A model generated the notes under the pieces. That model had not been told where the DNA came from. It saw only the letters and a program-made list of their open reading frames with translations, and did not search any database. Below are positions 53,674-62,961 of a stretch of DNA of 64,000 nucleotides, one piece after another (the first letter of the stretch is position 1; each line of letters starts with the position of its first letter). Source of the stretch: Candidatus Ideonella esbjergensis (GTDB lineage Bacteria; Pseudomonadota; Gammaproteobacteria; Burkholderiales; Burkholderiaceae_C); the NCBI GenBank assembly GCA_016710065.1, contig JADJLP010000001.1, positions 434,001 to 498,000 of the forward strand, given 5' to 3'. Position numbers and translations under genes: made by a program.

Positions 53674-54606
53674 ATGAAGAAATCTCTGCTCGCTCTGGCT
53701 GTGCTGGGTGCATTCGCTGGCACCGCTTCAGCCCAATCGTCGGTCACCGTCTACGGTCTGGTGGAAGTGCAGGCTCAAAAGGCCATTGGTACCAAGGACA
53801 AGGCCATTGCCGACTCCGTGACCGGCAGCCGTCTGGGCTTCCGTGGTGTTGAAGACCTGGGCGGCGGCATGAAGGCCACGTTCGGCATGGAACACCGCCT
53901 GAACCCGGCCAATGGCACCTCGACCAGCGCCAACTTCTGGAATGGCTACAGCAAGGTCGGTATCGCCGGTGCCTTCGGCCACATCGAACTGGGCCGTGAT
54001 TACACCGTCAACTTCCTGATGGTGCAAAACCAGATCGACCCGTTCGCTGGTGACACCGTCGCCATCCTGCGCAACATCGGCATGATCGCCAACCAAGTCG
54101 GCAACGGCGGCTCGGTTCGCTACACGAACCAAATCGAGTACCACATGAGCGCCAACGGCTTCAACTTCGGCGCCCAAGTCGCTGAAGGCGCGGCTGCCAA
54201 CGGCGGCACGGCCAACAAGGCCTACTCGCTGGCTGCCAACTACGCTGCCGGCCCCCTGTTCGTGGCTGCCGGTATTGAAAACGGTGGCGGCGCCCGCGAC
54301 AAGATGTGGGACATCGGTGCTCGCTACAACCTCGGCGTGGCCACCCTGACCGGCGGCTACAGCAGTGGCGTGTCGCAGACCGGCGTGAAGCAAAAGGGCA
54401 TGTTGGTTGGCGCCATCATCCCGGCCGGTCCTGGCAACGTGAAGGTGGGCCTGGCCCGTTCGAGCAACAACACCTCGAACAAGTTTGGTCTGGGCTACGA
54501 CTACCTGCTGTCCAAGCGCACCAAGGTCTACGCCGACATTGCTCGCGACAGCAAGGCCGCCACGGAAAAGACCGGTTACGACCTGGGTATCGCCCACAAC
54601 TTCTGA
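53674..54606 (+). CDS. General porin (Gram-negative porin family 4)
   Basis: 310 residues. The signal peptide is KKSLLALAVLGAFAGTASA, and the mature start QSSVTVYGLVEVQ and terminal GIAHNF are typical of the betaproteobacterial trimeric porins of Omp32 type. RLGFRGVEDLGGGMKATFGMEHRL is the first hairpin (key residues GFRGVEDLG). It forms a 16-stranded barrel for small solutes. Codon use is stronger and more uniform than in neighbours, in line with high expression. AGGAGA precedes the start and a strong terminator follows. Confidence 0.94.
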   Translation: MKKSLLALAVLGAFAGTASAQSSVTVYGLVEVQAQKAIGTKDKAIADSVTGSRLGFRGVEDLGGGMKATFGMEHRLNPANGTSTSANFWNGYSKVGIAGAFGHIELGRDYTVNFLMVQNQIDPFAGDTVAILRNIGMIANQVGNGGSVRYTNQIEYHMSANGFNFGAQVAEGAAANGGTANKAYSLAANYAAGPLFVAAGIENGGGARDKMWDIGARYNLGVATLTGGYSSGVSQTGVKQKGMLVGAIIPAGPGNVKVGLARSSNNTSNKFGLGYDYLLSKRTKVYADIARDSKAATEKTGYDLGIAHNF

Positions 54607-54650
54607 TGCTGTGCAAAGGCCGACCAGTGGTCGGCCCTGGCAAGATGCTA

Positions 54651-54674
54651 AGCCACCTTCGGGTGGCTTTTTTT
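54651..54674 (+). terminator. Rho-independent terminator after the porin gene
   Basis: AGCCACC-TTCG-GGTGGCT, a 7-base stem with a stable TTCG tetraloop, followed by seven T (54668-54674). A second hairpin, GGCCGAC/GTCGGCC, lies at 54619-54637 just before it. Confidence 0.93.
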
Positions 54675-54699
54675 CTGACCTGAATTGCCTCGGGTGCCC

Positions 54700-55671
54700 A
54701 TGCTGACCTTCATCCTGAAGCGCTTGCTCCAGTCCCTCGCGGTGTTGTTGTCGGTGGCTTTGGTGGCCTTCGTGTTGTTCCAGTTCGTGGGTGACCCGGT
54801 GAGTGGCATGGTGGGGCAGGACGCATCCGCCGAGGTGCGTGACCAACTGCGAGCCGACCTGGGGCTGGACCGGTCGGTGCCCGTGCAGTTCATGAGCTAC
54901 GTTGACCATGCAGTCAGGGGTGAGTTTGGGTTGAGCCTCAAGCAGGGACGCAGCGTGGCCACGTTGTTGGCCGAGCGGTTTCCTGCCACGTTGGAACTTG
55001 CTTTGGTGGCTGGGGTGCTTGCCTTGCTGCTGGGCATACCACTGGGCGTGTACACGGCATTGCGGCGCGACGGGGCACTGTCGCGCGGCGTGCTGGCCTT
55101 GTCGTTGATCGGTGTATCGATGCCAACATTCCTTTTGGGCATCCTGTTGATTTGGCTGTTTTCGGTCACCTGGGCTTGGCTGCCCAGCTTTGGCCGTGGT
55201 GAAACCGAGATGCTTGGCCCCTGGTCCACTGGGCTCGCCACGGCTGACGGCTGGCGCCATATCGCTTTGCCCGCTGTCACGCTGGCGGTCTACCAGGTCA
55301 CGCTCATCCTCAGGCTGGTGCGCGCGGAGATGCTGGAGGTGCTGCGCAGCGACTTCATCAAGTTTGCCAAGGCGCGTGGATTGACGAGTCGGGCCATCTA
55401 TTTTGGCCATGCGTTGAAGAACTCTCTGGTGCCCGTCATCACCATCACCGCGCTGCAACTGGGTGGGTTGATCGCCTTCTCGCTGGTGACGGAGACCGTG
55501 TTCCAGTGGCCGGGCATGGGCTTGCTGTTCATTCAGGCCGTGCAATCGTCCGACATCCCGGTGATGGCGGCCTATCTTTGCGTGATCGCGCTGGTGTTCG
55601 TGGTCGTGAACCTCATGGCTGATCTTTTGTACGTGGCTGTGGACCCGCGGCTGCGGGTGGGGGCGCGATGA
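54700..55671 (+). CDS. dppB: Dipeptide/oligopeptide ABC transporter permease (DppB type)
   Basis: 323 residues with six membrane segments. The start is ATG 54700; TTG 54685 overlaps the terminator tail and is less likely. FILKRLLQSLAVLLSVAL is the canonical first helix, and RAEMLEVLRSDFIKFAKARG the ATPase-contact loop. The stop overlaps dppC (ATGA). A dipeptide-, oligopeptide- or nickel-type substrate is expected. Confidence 0.92.
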   Translation: MLTFILKRLLQSLAVLLSVALVAFVLFQFVGDPVSGMVGQDASAEVRDQLRADLGLDRSVPVQFMSYVDHAVRGEFGLSLKQGRSVATLLAERFPATLELALVAGVLALLLGIPLGVYTALRRDGALSRGVLALSLIGVSMPTFLLGILLIWLFSVTWAWLPSFGRGETEMLGPWSTGLATADGWRHIALPAVTLAVYQVTLILRLVRAEMLEVLRSDFIKFAKARGLTSRAIYFGHALKNSLVPVITITALQLGGLIAFSLVTETVFQWPGMGLLFIQAVQSSDIPVMAAYLCVIALVFVVVNLMADLLYVAVDPRLRVGAR

Positions 55672-56615
55672 GCAAGGAGCTTGGCAACCCTCCTGACACC
55701 GGGCGCGGCGGCTTGCTGGCACGACTTCGGGACAGCGAGCTTTGGTTCAGGTTTCGCGAATCACGGCAGGCGCAAGCGGCGGGGTTGATGGCCCTGCTTT
55801 GTCTGGGATGCGCCTTGTTCGCGCCCTGGCTGGCGCCGACCGACCCCTTCAACCTGGCGCAGGTGGATCTGATGCAGTCGCGCCTGCCGCCAGCCTGGCT
55901 GGATGGTGGCCAACGGGCGTTCGGACTGGGCACGGACGACCAGGGGCGCGACATGGTGTCGTTGCTGATGCATGGCACCCGCATTTCACTCACGGTGGGG
56001 CTGGTCTCCGTGGCCCTGTCGTTGCTGATGGGCGTGACGCTGGGGTTGCTTGCGGGCTATGCCGGTGGTGTCGTCGACGCCTTGCTCATGAGGGTGTGCG
56101 ACGTGGTCCTGTCCTTCCCTGCCATCCTCATCGCGTTGCTGATCGATGGCGTCGGGCGAGCACTGTTCCCCCAGGCGCACGAGGAGATGGCCTATGCCGT
56201 GCTGATCCTGGCCATCACGCTCACCGGTTGGGTGCAATACGCCCGCACCGTACGGGGAAGCACCTTGGTGGAGCGGCACAAGGAGTATGTGCAGGCGGCG
56301 CAACTGATCGGCGTGAGCCCTTGGCGCATCGCCTGGACGCATGTGCTGCCGAACGTTCTCGGCCCAGTGACGGTGATTGCCACCATCCAGGTGGCGGCGG
56401 CCATCCAGATTGAGGCCGCCTTGTCCTATCTGGGTGTCGGCATGCCCGCCACGAGCCCATCTTTGGGAACCTTGATCCGCACCGGCCAGACCTACCTGTT
56501 CTCAGGAGAATGGTGGATGGCACTGTTTCCCGGGTTGATGTTGGCGGCCATCGCGGTGAGCGTGAACATGCTTGGCGATTGGCTGCGCGACGCGCTGAAC
56601 CCACGCTTGAATTGA
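55668..56615 (+). CDS. dppC: Dipeptide/oligopeptide ABC transporter permease (DppC type)
   Basis: 315 residues. The N-terminal LGCALFAPWLAPTDP segment and the periplasmic GTDDQGRDMVSLLMHGTRIS motif are hallmarks of DppC/OppC. The contact loop VRGSTLVERHKEYVQAA precedes the last helices, with ALSYLGVGMPATSPSLGTLI (key residues LSYLGVG). Paired with DppB. Confidence 0.92.
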   Translation: MSKELGNPPDTGRGGLLARLRDSELWFRFRESRQAQAAGLMALLCLGCALFAPWLAPTDPFNLAQVDLMQSRLPPAWLDGGQRAFGLGTDDQGRDMVSLLMHGTRISLTVGLVSVALSLLMGVTLGLLAGYAGGVVDALLMRVCDVVLSFPAILIALLIDGVGRALFPQAHEEMAYAVLILAITLTGWVQYARTVRGSTLVERHKEYVQAAQLIGVSPWRIAWTHVLPNVLGPVTVIATIQVAAAIQIEAALSYLGVGMPATSPSLGTLIRTGQTYLFSGEWWMALFPGLMLAAIAVSVNMLGDWLRDALNPRLN

Positions 56616-56630
56616 CACCCAGACGTCGCC

Positions 56631-57614
56631 ATGTCCATCTTGCTTGATGTTCGCCGACTGACCGTCGAATTCCCCACGCGCAAGGGCATTGCGCGCGCCC
56701 TGGAAGACGTTTCCTTCAATGTTCACCAGGGAGAGATCCTGGGCGTGGTCGGCGAGTCGGGGGCTGGCAAATCGCTGACCGGCGCAGCCATCCTCGGCCT
56801 GCTGGAGCCTCCGGGACGCATTGCATCGGGCGAAATCTGGCTTGCCGGGCGCCGCATTGATGCGTTGACCGGCGAATCCCTGCGGCGCATCCGTGGCCGG
56901 CACATCGGCGCCATCTTTCAGGATCCACTGACGTCGCTGAACCCGCTGATGTCCATCGGCCAGCAACTGATCCAGACCGTGCAAACGCATTTGCCGCTGA
57001 ACGCTCGGCAGGCGCGCGCGCGGGCATCAGAGCTCCTGGCACAGACTGGCATACCGGCGCCAGAGCTCAGGTTGGGCCAGTACCCGCATCAGTTTTCGGG
57101 CGGCATGAGGCAACGCGCCGTGATTGCGCTGGCCCTTGCCGCGGAGCCCCAATTGGTCATTGCCGACGAGCCCACGACGGCACTGGATGTCTCGGTGCAA
57201 GCGCAGATCATCGGGCTGATCAAGCGCCTTTCGCGTGAGCGCGGCATGGCGGTGATGCTCATCACCCACGACATGGGGGTGATTGCCGAGACTTGTGACC
57301 GGGTGGCGGTCATGTACGCGGGGCGCATCGTTGAGACTGGCGCTGTGCGCGCGGTCCTTGACCATCCCAGGCATCCCTACACGGCTGGACTGATGGGCGC
57401 CATTCCGTCCATGGACCAAACTCGCGACCGCCTGGTGCAGATCGACGGAGCGATGCCGCGCCCCGGTGCGTTGCCCCAAGGTTGCGCGTTTCATCCGCGC
57501 TGCTCGCGTGCTCAGCCGAACTGCCTTATCGAGAACCCGACGCTGATGCCGCACGGTGACTCTGACGTGGCTTGCTGGTGGCCGCAGGCCGAGTTGACGG
57601 GGGGGCCGGCATGA
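56631..57614 (+). CDS. dppD: Dipeptide/oligopeptide ABC transporter ATPase (DppD type)
   Basis: 327 residues. Walker A GESGAGKS, signature FSGGMRQRAVIALAL, Walker B LVIADEPTTALDV. The C-terminal oligopeptide-ATPase extension contains HPYTAGLMGAIPS and the Cys motif GCAFHPRCSRAQPNC, which in this family can bind an iron-sulfur cluster. It overlaps dppF by four bases. Confidence 0.93.
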   Translation: MSILLDVRRLTVEFPTRKGIARALEDVSFNVHQGEILGVVGESGAGKSLTGAAILGLLEPPGRIASGEIWLAGRRIDALTGESLRRIRGRHIGAIFQDPLTSLNPLMSIGQQLIQTVQTHLPLNARQARARASELLAQTGIPAPELRLGQYPHQFSGGMRQRAVIALALAAEPQLVIADEPTTALDVSVQAQIIGLIKRLSRERGMAVMLITHDMGVIAETCDRVAVMYAGRIVETGAVRAVLDHPRHPYTAGLMGAIPSMDQTRDRLVQIDGAMPRPGALPQGCAFHPRCSRAQPNCLIENPTLMPHGDSDVACWWPQAELTGGPA

Positions 57615-58606
57615 ACGAGCCGCTGGTTGCCGTGAAGGGCTTGGGGAGACGCTTCGACGTGTCCGCTCCGTGGCTGAAGCGCTGGGTTGAGCGCTTGCCC
57701 CGCCAGTTTGTGCAGGCGGTTGACGGCTTGGATTTCAGCATTCAACGGGGGCGAACACTTGCATTGGTGGGTGAATCTGGCTGCGGCAAGAGCACAGTGG
57801 CGCGCACGGTGGTGGGATTGATGCAGCCCAGCCAGGGCGAGGTGCGTTTCGATGGGCAGGTGGTTCACCAGACCCTGCAATCCCGTCACGCGCAGGCCTT
57901 GCGCCGCCGCCTGCAGATGATCTTCCAGGACCCCTACGCCAGTTTGAACCCGCGTTGGCAAGTGCGCGACATCGTGGCCGAGCCCTTGCGCGAGCATGGC
58001 TTGCTGGCCGACCCCTCAGACGCTGTGCAGCGTGTGGGAGAACTGTTGGCCTCGGTAGGCTTGTCGGCCAAGGATGGCCCGAAGTTTCCGCACCAGTTCT
58101 CAGGCGGCCAGCGGCAACGCATTTCCATTGCGCGCGCCTTGGCCACCCAGCCCGAGTTTCTGGTGTGTGACGAACCCACCTCGGCCCTGGATGTTTCGGT
58201 GCAGGCGCAGGTGCTGAACCTGATGAAGGACTTGCAGCAGGAGCGCCAACTCACCTACCTGTTCATCTCGCACAACCTGGCGGTGGTGCACCACATGGCC
58301 GACGATGTGGGCGTGATGTACCTCGGACGCATGGTGGAGTTGGCGCCGAAGGCTGTGCTGTTTGGCTCGCCGCGCCACCCCTACACGCGCATGCTGCTGG
58401 ACGCGATCCCGGATGTCCGCGCCCATGCCCGCGTGCGAGCGCCTGTCTTGGGCGAGGTACCCAACCCGGTTTCACCTCCGGCCGGCTGCGCCTTCCATCC
58501 GCGCTGCCCGCTGGCGCAGTCGCGTTGCCGCCATGAGAGGCCACCGATGCTGTGGCAGGGCGCCAACCAAGTGGCTTGCCATGCCGTGGCCGAAGGGCGC
58601 GGTTGA
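57611..58606 (+). CDS. dppF: Dipeptide/oligopeptide ABC transporter ATPase (DppF type)
   Basis: 331 residues from ATG 57611. Walker A GESGCGKST, signature FSGGQRQRISIARAL, Walker B FLVCDEPTSALDV, and the C-terminal Cys motif GCAFHPRCPLAQSRC. It completes two permeases and two ATPases. No binding protein gene is in the operon or beside it, so a separately encoded one is needed. It converges with lptM. Confidence 0.93.
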   Translation: MNEPLVAVKGLGRRFDVSAPWLKRWVERLPRQFVQAVDGLDFSIQRGRTLALVGESGCGKSTVARTVVGLMQPSQGEVRFDGQVVHQTLQSRHAQALRRRLQMIFQDPYASLNPRWQVRDIVAEPLREHGLLADPSDAVQRVGELLASVGLSAKDGPKFPHQFSGGQRQRISIARALATQPEFLVCDEPTSALDVSVQAQVLNLMKDLQQERQLTYLFISHNLAVVHHMADDVGVMYLGRMVELAPKAVLFGSPRHPYTRMLLDAIPDVRAHARVRAPVLGEVPNPVSPPAGCAFHPRCPLAQSRCRHERPPMLWQGANQVACHAVAEGRG

Positions 58607-58616
58607 CCCCGCCGCC

Positions 58617-58775
58617 TCAGTACTTGACTGCGGGGCCAGGGCTGCTGGCGGTGGGAGCGGGCGGCTTGGCTGTGGCCTGGGCTGCCCCCGGTTTGGCTGG
58701 CAACACCAGCGGCCCGCGTTGACCGCACCCGGCCAAGGCCAGGAGGATGAGGGCCGTTGCAGCCGTGGCACCCAT
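58617..58775 (-). CDS. lptM: LptM-type small lipoprotein
   Basis: 52 residues from ATG 58775; an upstream ATG (58838) would hide the signal peptide in a longer tail. The signal ALILLALAGC gives lipidated Cys17, followed by GQRGPLVLP, the short conserved segment of LptM (formerly YifL). LptM helps the LptD/E outer-membrane LPS translocon mature. The Ala/Pro-rich remainder is disordered. The usual downstream lysA is missing; the dpp operon is in its place. Confidence 0.88.
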   Translation of the reverse strand: MGATAATALILLALAGCGQRGPLVLPAKPGAAQATAKPPAPTASSPGPAVKY

Positions 58776-58856
58776 GCCCCTTGATGCCAGTCGGCCAAGT
58801 TGCACCACTACACTGATTGCCAATTGCTCCATCGCCATTCCGGCATCTTACCGACC

Positions 58857-59207
58857 ATGTCCGCAAGCACACTGACCGACGCGCAGTACCGGCAACTGGC
58901 CCATGAGGCCCTGGCTGCCATCGAGTCCCAAGTGGATGCCTGGTTGGAGGCCGACGTGGTGGACATCGACTCGCACCGCACCGGGGGCTTGCTGGAACTT
59001 GCGTTTCCCAACGGCAGCAAGATCATCCTCAACACCCAGCCGCCCTTGCAAGAACTGTGGATGGCGGCCCGTGCCGGCGGCTTTCACTTCAGGCACGTGG
59101 AGGGCGCGTGGCGCGACACCAAGGACGCCGAGGAGTTCTTCAGCCGACTCTCGCGCCTGGCCAGCGAACAGGCTGGGCAGCCACTGCAATTTGCGGTACG
59201 AAGCTGA
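58857..59207 (+). CDS. cyaY: Iron donor protein CyaY (frataxin homologue)
   Basis: 116 residues from ATG 58857. The acidic first helix (EALAAIESQVDAWLEADVVD), the FPNGSKIILNTQPP strand segment and ELWMAARAGGFHF with W are the frataxin pattern. It binds iron and modulates the IscS/IscU iron-sulfur cluster machinery. It diverges from lptM by about 80 bases, the conserved arrangement in proteobacteria, and converges with ponA. Confidence 0.94.
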   Translation: MSASTLTDAQYRQLAHEALAAIESQVDAWLEADVVDIDSHRTGGLLELAFPNGSKIILNTQPPLQELWMAARAGGFHFRHVEGAWRDTKDAEEFFSRLSRLASEQAGQPLQFAVRS

Positions 59208-59244
59208 GGGCGCGGCCCGCAACGGCGGGCAGGCAACGCCGGGC

Positions 59245-61629
59245 TCAGTGCTTGAACAGATCCAGGATGCCCTTCTTTTCGTCTTCGGTGGGCGGCTGAG
59301 GCAAAGATGCCTCTTGGCCGTGGTCCGAGATGCCAACCGCACCCACACCGCGACCGGGGCCGAACTCCTCAAAGTACCACTCGTTGCCCACATTGACCAC
59401 GCCCTCGGGCGGGGGTGCCAGCTCGGCCACGGGCACGTTCTTGAGCACGCGTGACATGTAGTCGATCCAGACGGGCAGCGACAGCCCGCCGCCAGTCTCC
59501 TTGTCGCCTAGCTTTTTCGGGTTGTCGTAGCCAATCCAGACGACTGCCGTCAAGCTGGGGTGGTAGCCGGCAAACCAGGCGTCCATCGAGTCGTTGGTGG
59601 TGCCGGTCTTGCCGTAGATGTCGGGGCGCTTCAGTGTGGCCTGGGCGCGCGCTGCGGTACCCGAGCGGGTCACTTCCTGCAGCAGGCTGGACATCAGGAA
59701 GGCGTTGCGGGCGTCGATGGCGCGGGTTTGCTGCTCCAGTGGTCGCGCCGGCAATTCGTACAACAGCTTGCCGCGGCTGTCGGTGACGCGGGCGATCAAG
59801 GTGGGGGTGAGTCGATAGCCGCCATTGGCAAACACGCTGTAGGCCGTGGCCATCTGCAGCGGCGTGACCGAGCCGGCGCCCAGTGCCATCGTCAGGTAAG
59901 GGTCGTGGCGCTCGTGGTCAAAACCGAAACGGGTGATCCAGTCGCGCGCATAGTCCACGCCAATGGACTGCAGTACACGGATCGACACCATATTCTTGGA
60001 CTTGGCCAGCGCCCGGCGCAAGGGCAGGGGGCCGTCAAAGGTGCCGTCGTAGTTCTTGGGCTCCCAGGGCTGGCTGCCAGTGCTGCCGGCATCGAAGAAC
60101 AGCGGTGCGTCATTGACCACTGTGGTGGGTGTGAAGCCCTTCTCCAGGGCGGCCGAGTAGATGAAGGGCTTGAAGCTGGAGCCCGGCTGCCGCCAAGCCT
60201 GGGTGACGTGGTTGAACTTGCTCTTGCCAAAATCGAAGCCACCCACCAGTGCGCGTATCGCACCAGTCTGTGGTTCCATGGACACGAAGGCGCCCTCCAC
60301 TTCGGGCAACTGGGTCATCGTCCAGTCGCCCTTGGCGCCGCGCACAACGCGCACGATGGCACCCGGGCGGATTTGCATCTTGGGTGCCACCTTGGCCGAA
60401 AGGCCCGAACTCACCGGCCGCAGCCCATCACCGGAGACGGTGACGGCGTCACCCGATTGCAGCACAGCCACCACCTTCTTGGGGCCGGCCTCCAGCACCA
60501 CGGCGGCCTTGAGTTCGTCGTTGTCCGGGTGTTCGGTGAGCGCCTCGGCAACGCGGCTGTCAATGGCCTTCGGGTCGGCCGGCAGATCGATGTAGGCCTC
60601 TGGCCCGCGATAGACCTGCCGGCGTTCGTAGTCCAGCAAACCCTTGCGCAGCGCCTGGTAGGCCGCCACCTGGTCTGCGCTGCGAATGGTGAGGTAGACC
60701 TGCAGGCCGCGTGAATAGGCGTCGGCTCCGTACTGGGTGAAGATCAGTTGGCGCGCCGCCTCGGCCACATACTCGGCGTGCACGGGCACGTCTGCGGGTG
60801 TGCGCAGCTTCAGCACTTGGGCCTTGGCCGCCTTGCGCTCATCGGCCGTGATGAAGCCGTTCTCCAACATGCGGTCAATGATGTACTGCTGCCGTAGCGC
60901 TGAGCGCTTCGGGTTGGAGATCGGGTTGTAGGCCGAAGGCGCCTTGGGCAGGCCGGCCAGCATCGCCGCCTCGGCGATCGTGATGTCCTTCAAGGGCTTG
61001 CCGAAATAGATCTCGCTGGCCGCCGCGAAGCCGTGCGCGCGCTGGCCCAGGAATATCTGGTTCATGTAGACCTCAAGGATTTGCTCCTTGCTCATCTGCC
61101 GCTCGATGTTCAAGGCCAGCAGCACCTCGTAGAGCTTGCGCGTCAGGGTCTTTTCGGTCGAGAGGTAGAAGTTGCGCGCCACCTGCATGGTGATGGTGGA
61201 AGCCCCCTGGCTGTGCATGTCGCGCAGGTTCTCCAGCGCAGCGCGCAGCACGCCCTTGTAATCGACGCCGCCATGCTCGTAGAAGCGCGAATCCTCGATG
61301 GCCAGCACCGCATCCTTCATCACCTTGGGTATTTCGGCGATGGGCACGAACTGGCGCCGCTCGTCACCGAACTCGCCCAGCAACTGCCCGTCAGTTGAGA
61401 ACACCCGCAAGGGCAGCTTGGGCCGGTAGTCGGTGAGCGAGTCCAGTTCAGGCAGGTTGCGATAGGCCAGCGCCAGCGCAATGCCAACGCAGATGCTGAG
61501 CACCAGTCCGCAAACGACAACCAGACCAACCCCCCACTTCAGCACACGACCCACACTCTGGCGCAGCCCCCGATTTGTGGCGTTGGCGGAAGGTGTGGCG
61601 GAGGGGGTTTCGTTTGCGGTGTCGCTCAT
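59245..61629 (-). CDS. mrcA: Penicillin-binding protein 1A (bifunctional peptidoglycan synthase)
   Basis: 794 residues from ATG 61629 (also called ponA). A cytoplasmic tail and one membrane anchor (about 32-56) precede the GT51 glycosyltransferase with E112 in AIEDSRFYEHGG. The OB-like/linker region follows, then the transpeptidase with S484-S-F-K487, S544-K-N and K674-T-G. It polymerises and cross-links peptidoglycan in the periplasm. Divergent from pilM. Confidence 0.95.
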   Translation of the reverse strand: MSDTANETPSATPSANATNRGLRQSVGRVLKWGVGLVVVCGLVLSICVGIALALAYRNLPELDSLTDYRPKLPLRVFSTDGQLLGEFGDERRQFVPIAEIPKVMKDAVLAIEDSRFYEHGGVDYKGVLRAALENLRDMHSQGASTITMQVARNFYLSTEKTLTRKLYEVLLALNIERQMSKEQILEVYMNQIFLGQRAHGFAAASEIYFGKPLKDITIAEAAMLAGLPKAPSAYNPISNPKRSALRQQYIIDRMLENGFITADERKAAKAQVLKLRTPADVPVHAEYVAEAARQLIFTQYGADAYSRGLQVYLTIRSADQVAAYQALRKGLLDYERRQVYRGPEAYIDLPADPKAIDSRVAEALTEHPDNDELKAAVVLEAGPKKVVAVLQSGDAVTVSGDGLRPVSSGLSAKVAPKMQIRPGAIVRVVRGAKGDWTMTQLPEVEGAFVSMEPQTGAIRALVGGFDFGKSKFNHVTQAWRQPGSSFKPFIYSAALEKGFTPTTVVNDAPLFFDAGSTGSQPWEPKNYDGTFDGPLPLRRALAKSKNMVSIRVLQSIGVDYARDWITRFGFDHERHDPYLTMALGAGSVTPLQMATAYSVFANGGYRLTPTLIARVTDSRGKLLYELPARPLEQQTRAIDARNAFLMSSLLQEVTRSGTAARAQATLKRPDIYGKTGTTNDSMDAWFAGYHPSLTAVVWIGYDNPKKLGDKETGGGLSLPVWIDYMSRVLKNVPVAELAPPPEGVVNVGNEWYFEEFGPGRGVGAVGISDHGQEASLPQPPTEDEKKGILDLFKH

Positions 61630-61881
61630 GTGGATCCCGTGGGGCGCCGGGATTATAGGAAGGCGATCCCTGGGCAGAATGGCTTGTTTTTGCGACCGTC
61701 GGACGGTTCGTTCAGACGTCGGTGTAACCAACCGTCAATGTTTCCGTTCCTGTACTCGAATCGCAACGACTGGCCGGTGTCTCGGGGGATATTTCCTTGG
61801 TTTGACAACGATCTTGCTGATAGGATTGAAGTGCTTTGTTAACTTTGCGGTCGCTTTACATGATCGCTGGAGCCTTGTCTC

Positions 61882-62961
61882 GTGGGTTTTCTTGATCGCC
61901 TGCTCGGCCAGAAACATCCCCAGATGGTGGGTCTTGATGTCAGCTCGTCCAGCGTGAAGCTGGTGGAGTTGAGTCAGTCTGCCTCGGGTGAGTTGGTCCT
62001 TGAACGCTTGGCCAGCGAACCCTTCGAGAAGGGGTGGATCGTTGATGGGCAAGTCGAAAAATTTGACGAAGTTGCCGATGCTGTGCGCCGCGTCGTCAGC
62101 CGAAGTGGCACCAAGACCCGTCAAGTCGTCATGGCCATGCCGCAATCTGCGGTCATCACCAAGAAGATCGTCTTGCCTGCTGGCTTGCGCGAAGACGAGA
62201 TGGAAATTCAGGTCGAGTCCGAGGCTCACCAGTACATCCCGTTCTCGCTCGACGAAGTCAGCTTGGACTTCTGCGTCATCGGGCCGAACGCCAGTTCCCC
62301 AGGCGATGTGGACGTGCTCATTGCGGCATCCCGCAAGGACCGCGTTCAAGACAGGCAAGGTTTGGCTGAGGCTGCTGGTTTGACGCCAGTGGTGCTTGAC
62401 ATCGAATCACATGCTTCGCGTCTGGCCATGGGGCGACTGCTGACAACCTTGCCCGAGGCCGGCAAGGACGCGTTGGTGGCGCTGTTCGAGATCGGGGCAG
62501 ACACGACAAGTTTGAAGGTGCTGCGCGATGACGACATGTTGTACGACCGTGACCAATCCTTTGGCGGCTCGCAACTGACGCAACTCATTTCTCGGCAGTA
62601 TGGTTTCTCGTTCGAGGAAGCCGAACAAAAGAAGATCTCCGGCGATTTGCCAGAGGATTACGAGCCAACTTTGTTGACGCCGTTTGTTGACAGTTTGGCC
62701 CACGAGATTGGGCGGGCCTTGCAGTACTTCTTCACCAGCACGCCGCACCACAAGGTGCATTACGTGATGTTGGCGGGTGGCACGGCCTCCATGCCTGGTT
62801 TGCGAGAGCGGGTCAAAGACGTCACAGGCTTCCAATCCAAAGTGGTCAACCCGTTTGAAAACATGAAGATCGGCTCGGCCGTGCGTGAAAGCCGACTGCG
62901 CCGCGAGGCTCCCGCCTACCTGACGGCCTGCGGCTTGGCCATGCGGAGGTTTGCGCAGTGA
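61882..62961 (+). CDS. pilM: Type IV pilus assembly protein PilM
   Basis: 359 residues from GTG 61882, an actin-like ATPase of the pilus alignment complex. VGLDVSSSSVKLVEL is the phosphate-binding segment, FEIGADTTSLKVL the second and MLAGGTASMPGL the third. It binds the N-terminal NLLPHRE of PilN in the cytoplasm. The 252-base gap to ponA holds a palindrome (ACCGTC-G-GACGGT, 61695-61707) and TTGACA at 61802, but no clear -10. Confidence 0.95.
   Translation: MGFLDRLLGQKHPQMVGLDVSSSSVKLVELSQSASGELVLERLASEPFEKGWIVDGQVEKFDEVADAVRRVVSRSGTKTRQVVMAMPQSAVITKKIVLPAGLREDEMEIQVESEAHQYIPFSLDEVSLDFCVIGPNASSPGDVDVLIAASRKDRVQDRQGLAEAAGLTPVVLDIESHASRLAMGRLLTTLPEAGKDALVALFEIGADTTSLKVLRDDDMLYDRDQSFGGSQLTQLISRQYGFSFEEAEQKKISGDLPEDYEPTLLTPFVDSLAHEIGRALQYFFTSTPHHKVHYVMLAGGTASMPGLRERVKDVTGFQSKVVNPFENMKIGSAVRESRLRREAPAYLTACGLAMRRFAQ

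Noticed and set aside
61802..61826. TTGACA with TAGGAT as the pilM promoter
   Set aside because: Spacing is 13 bases, too short for sigma-70; no other -10 at proper distance.
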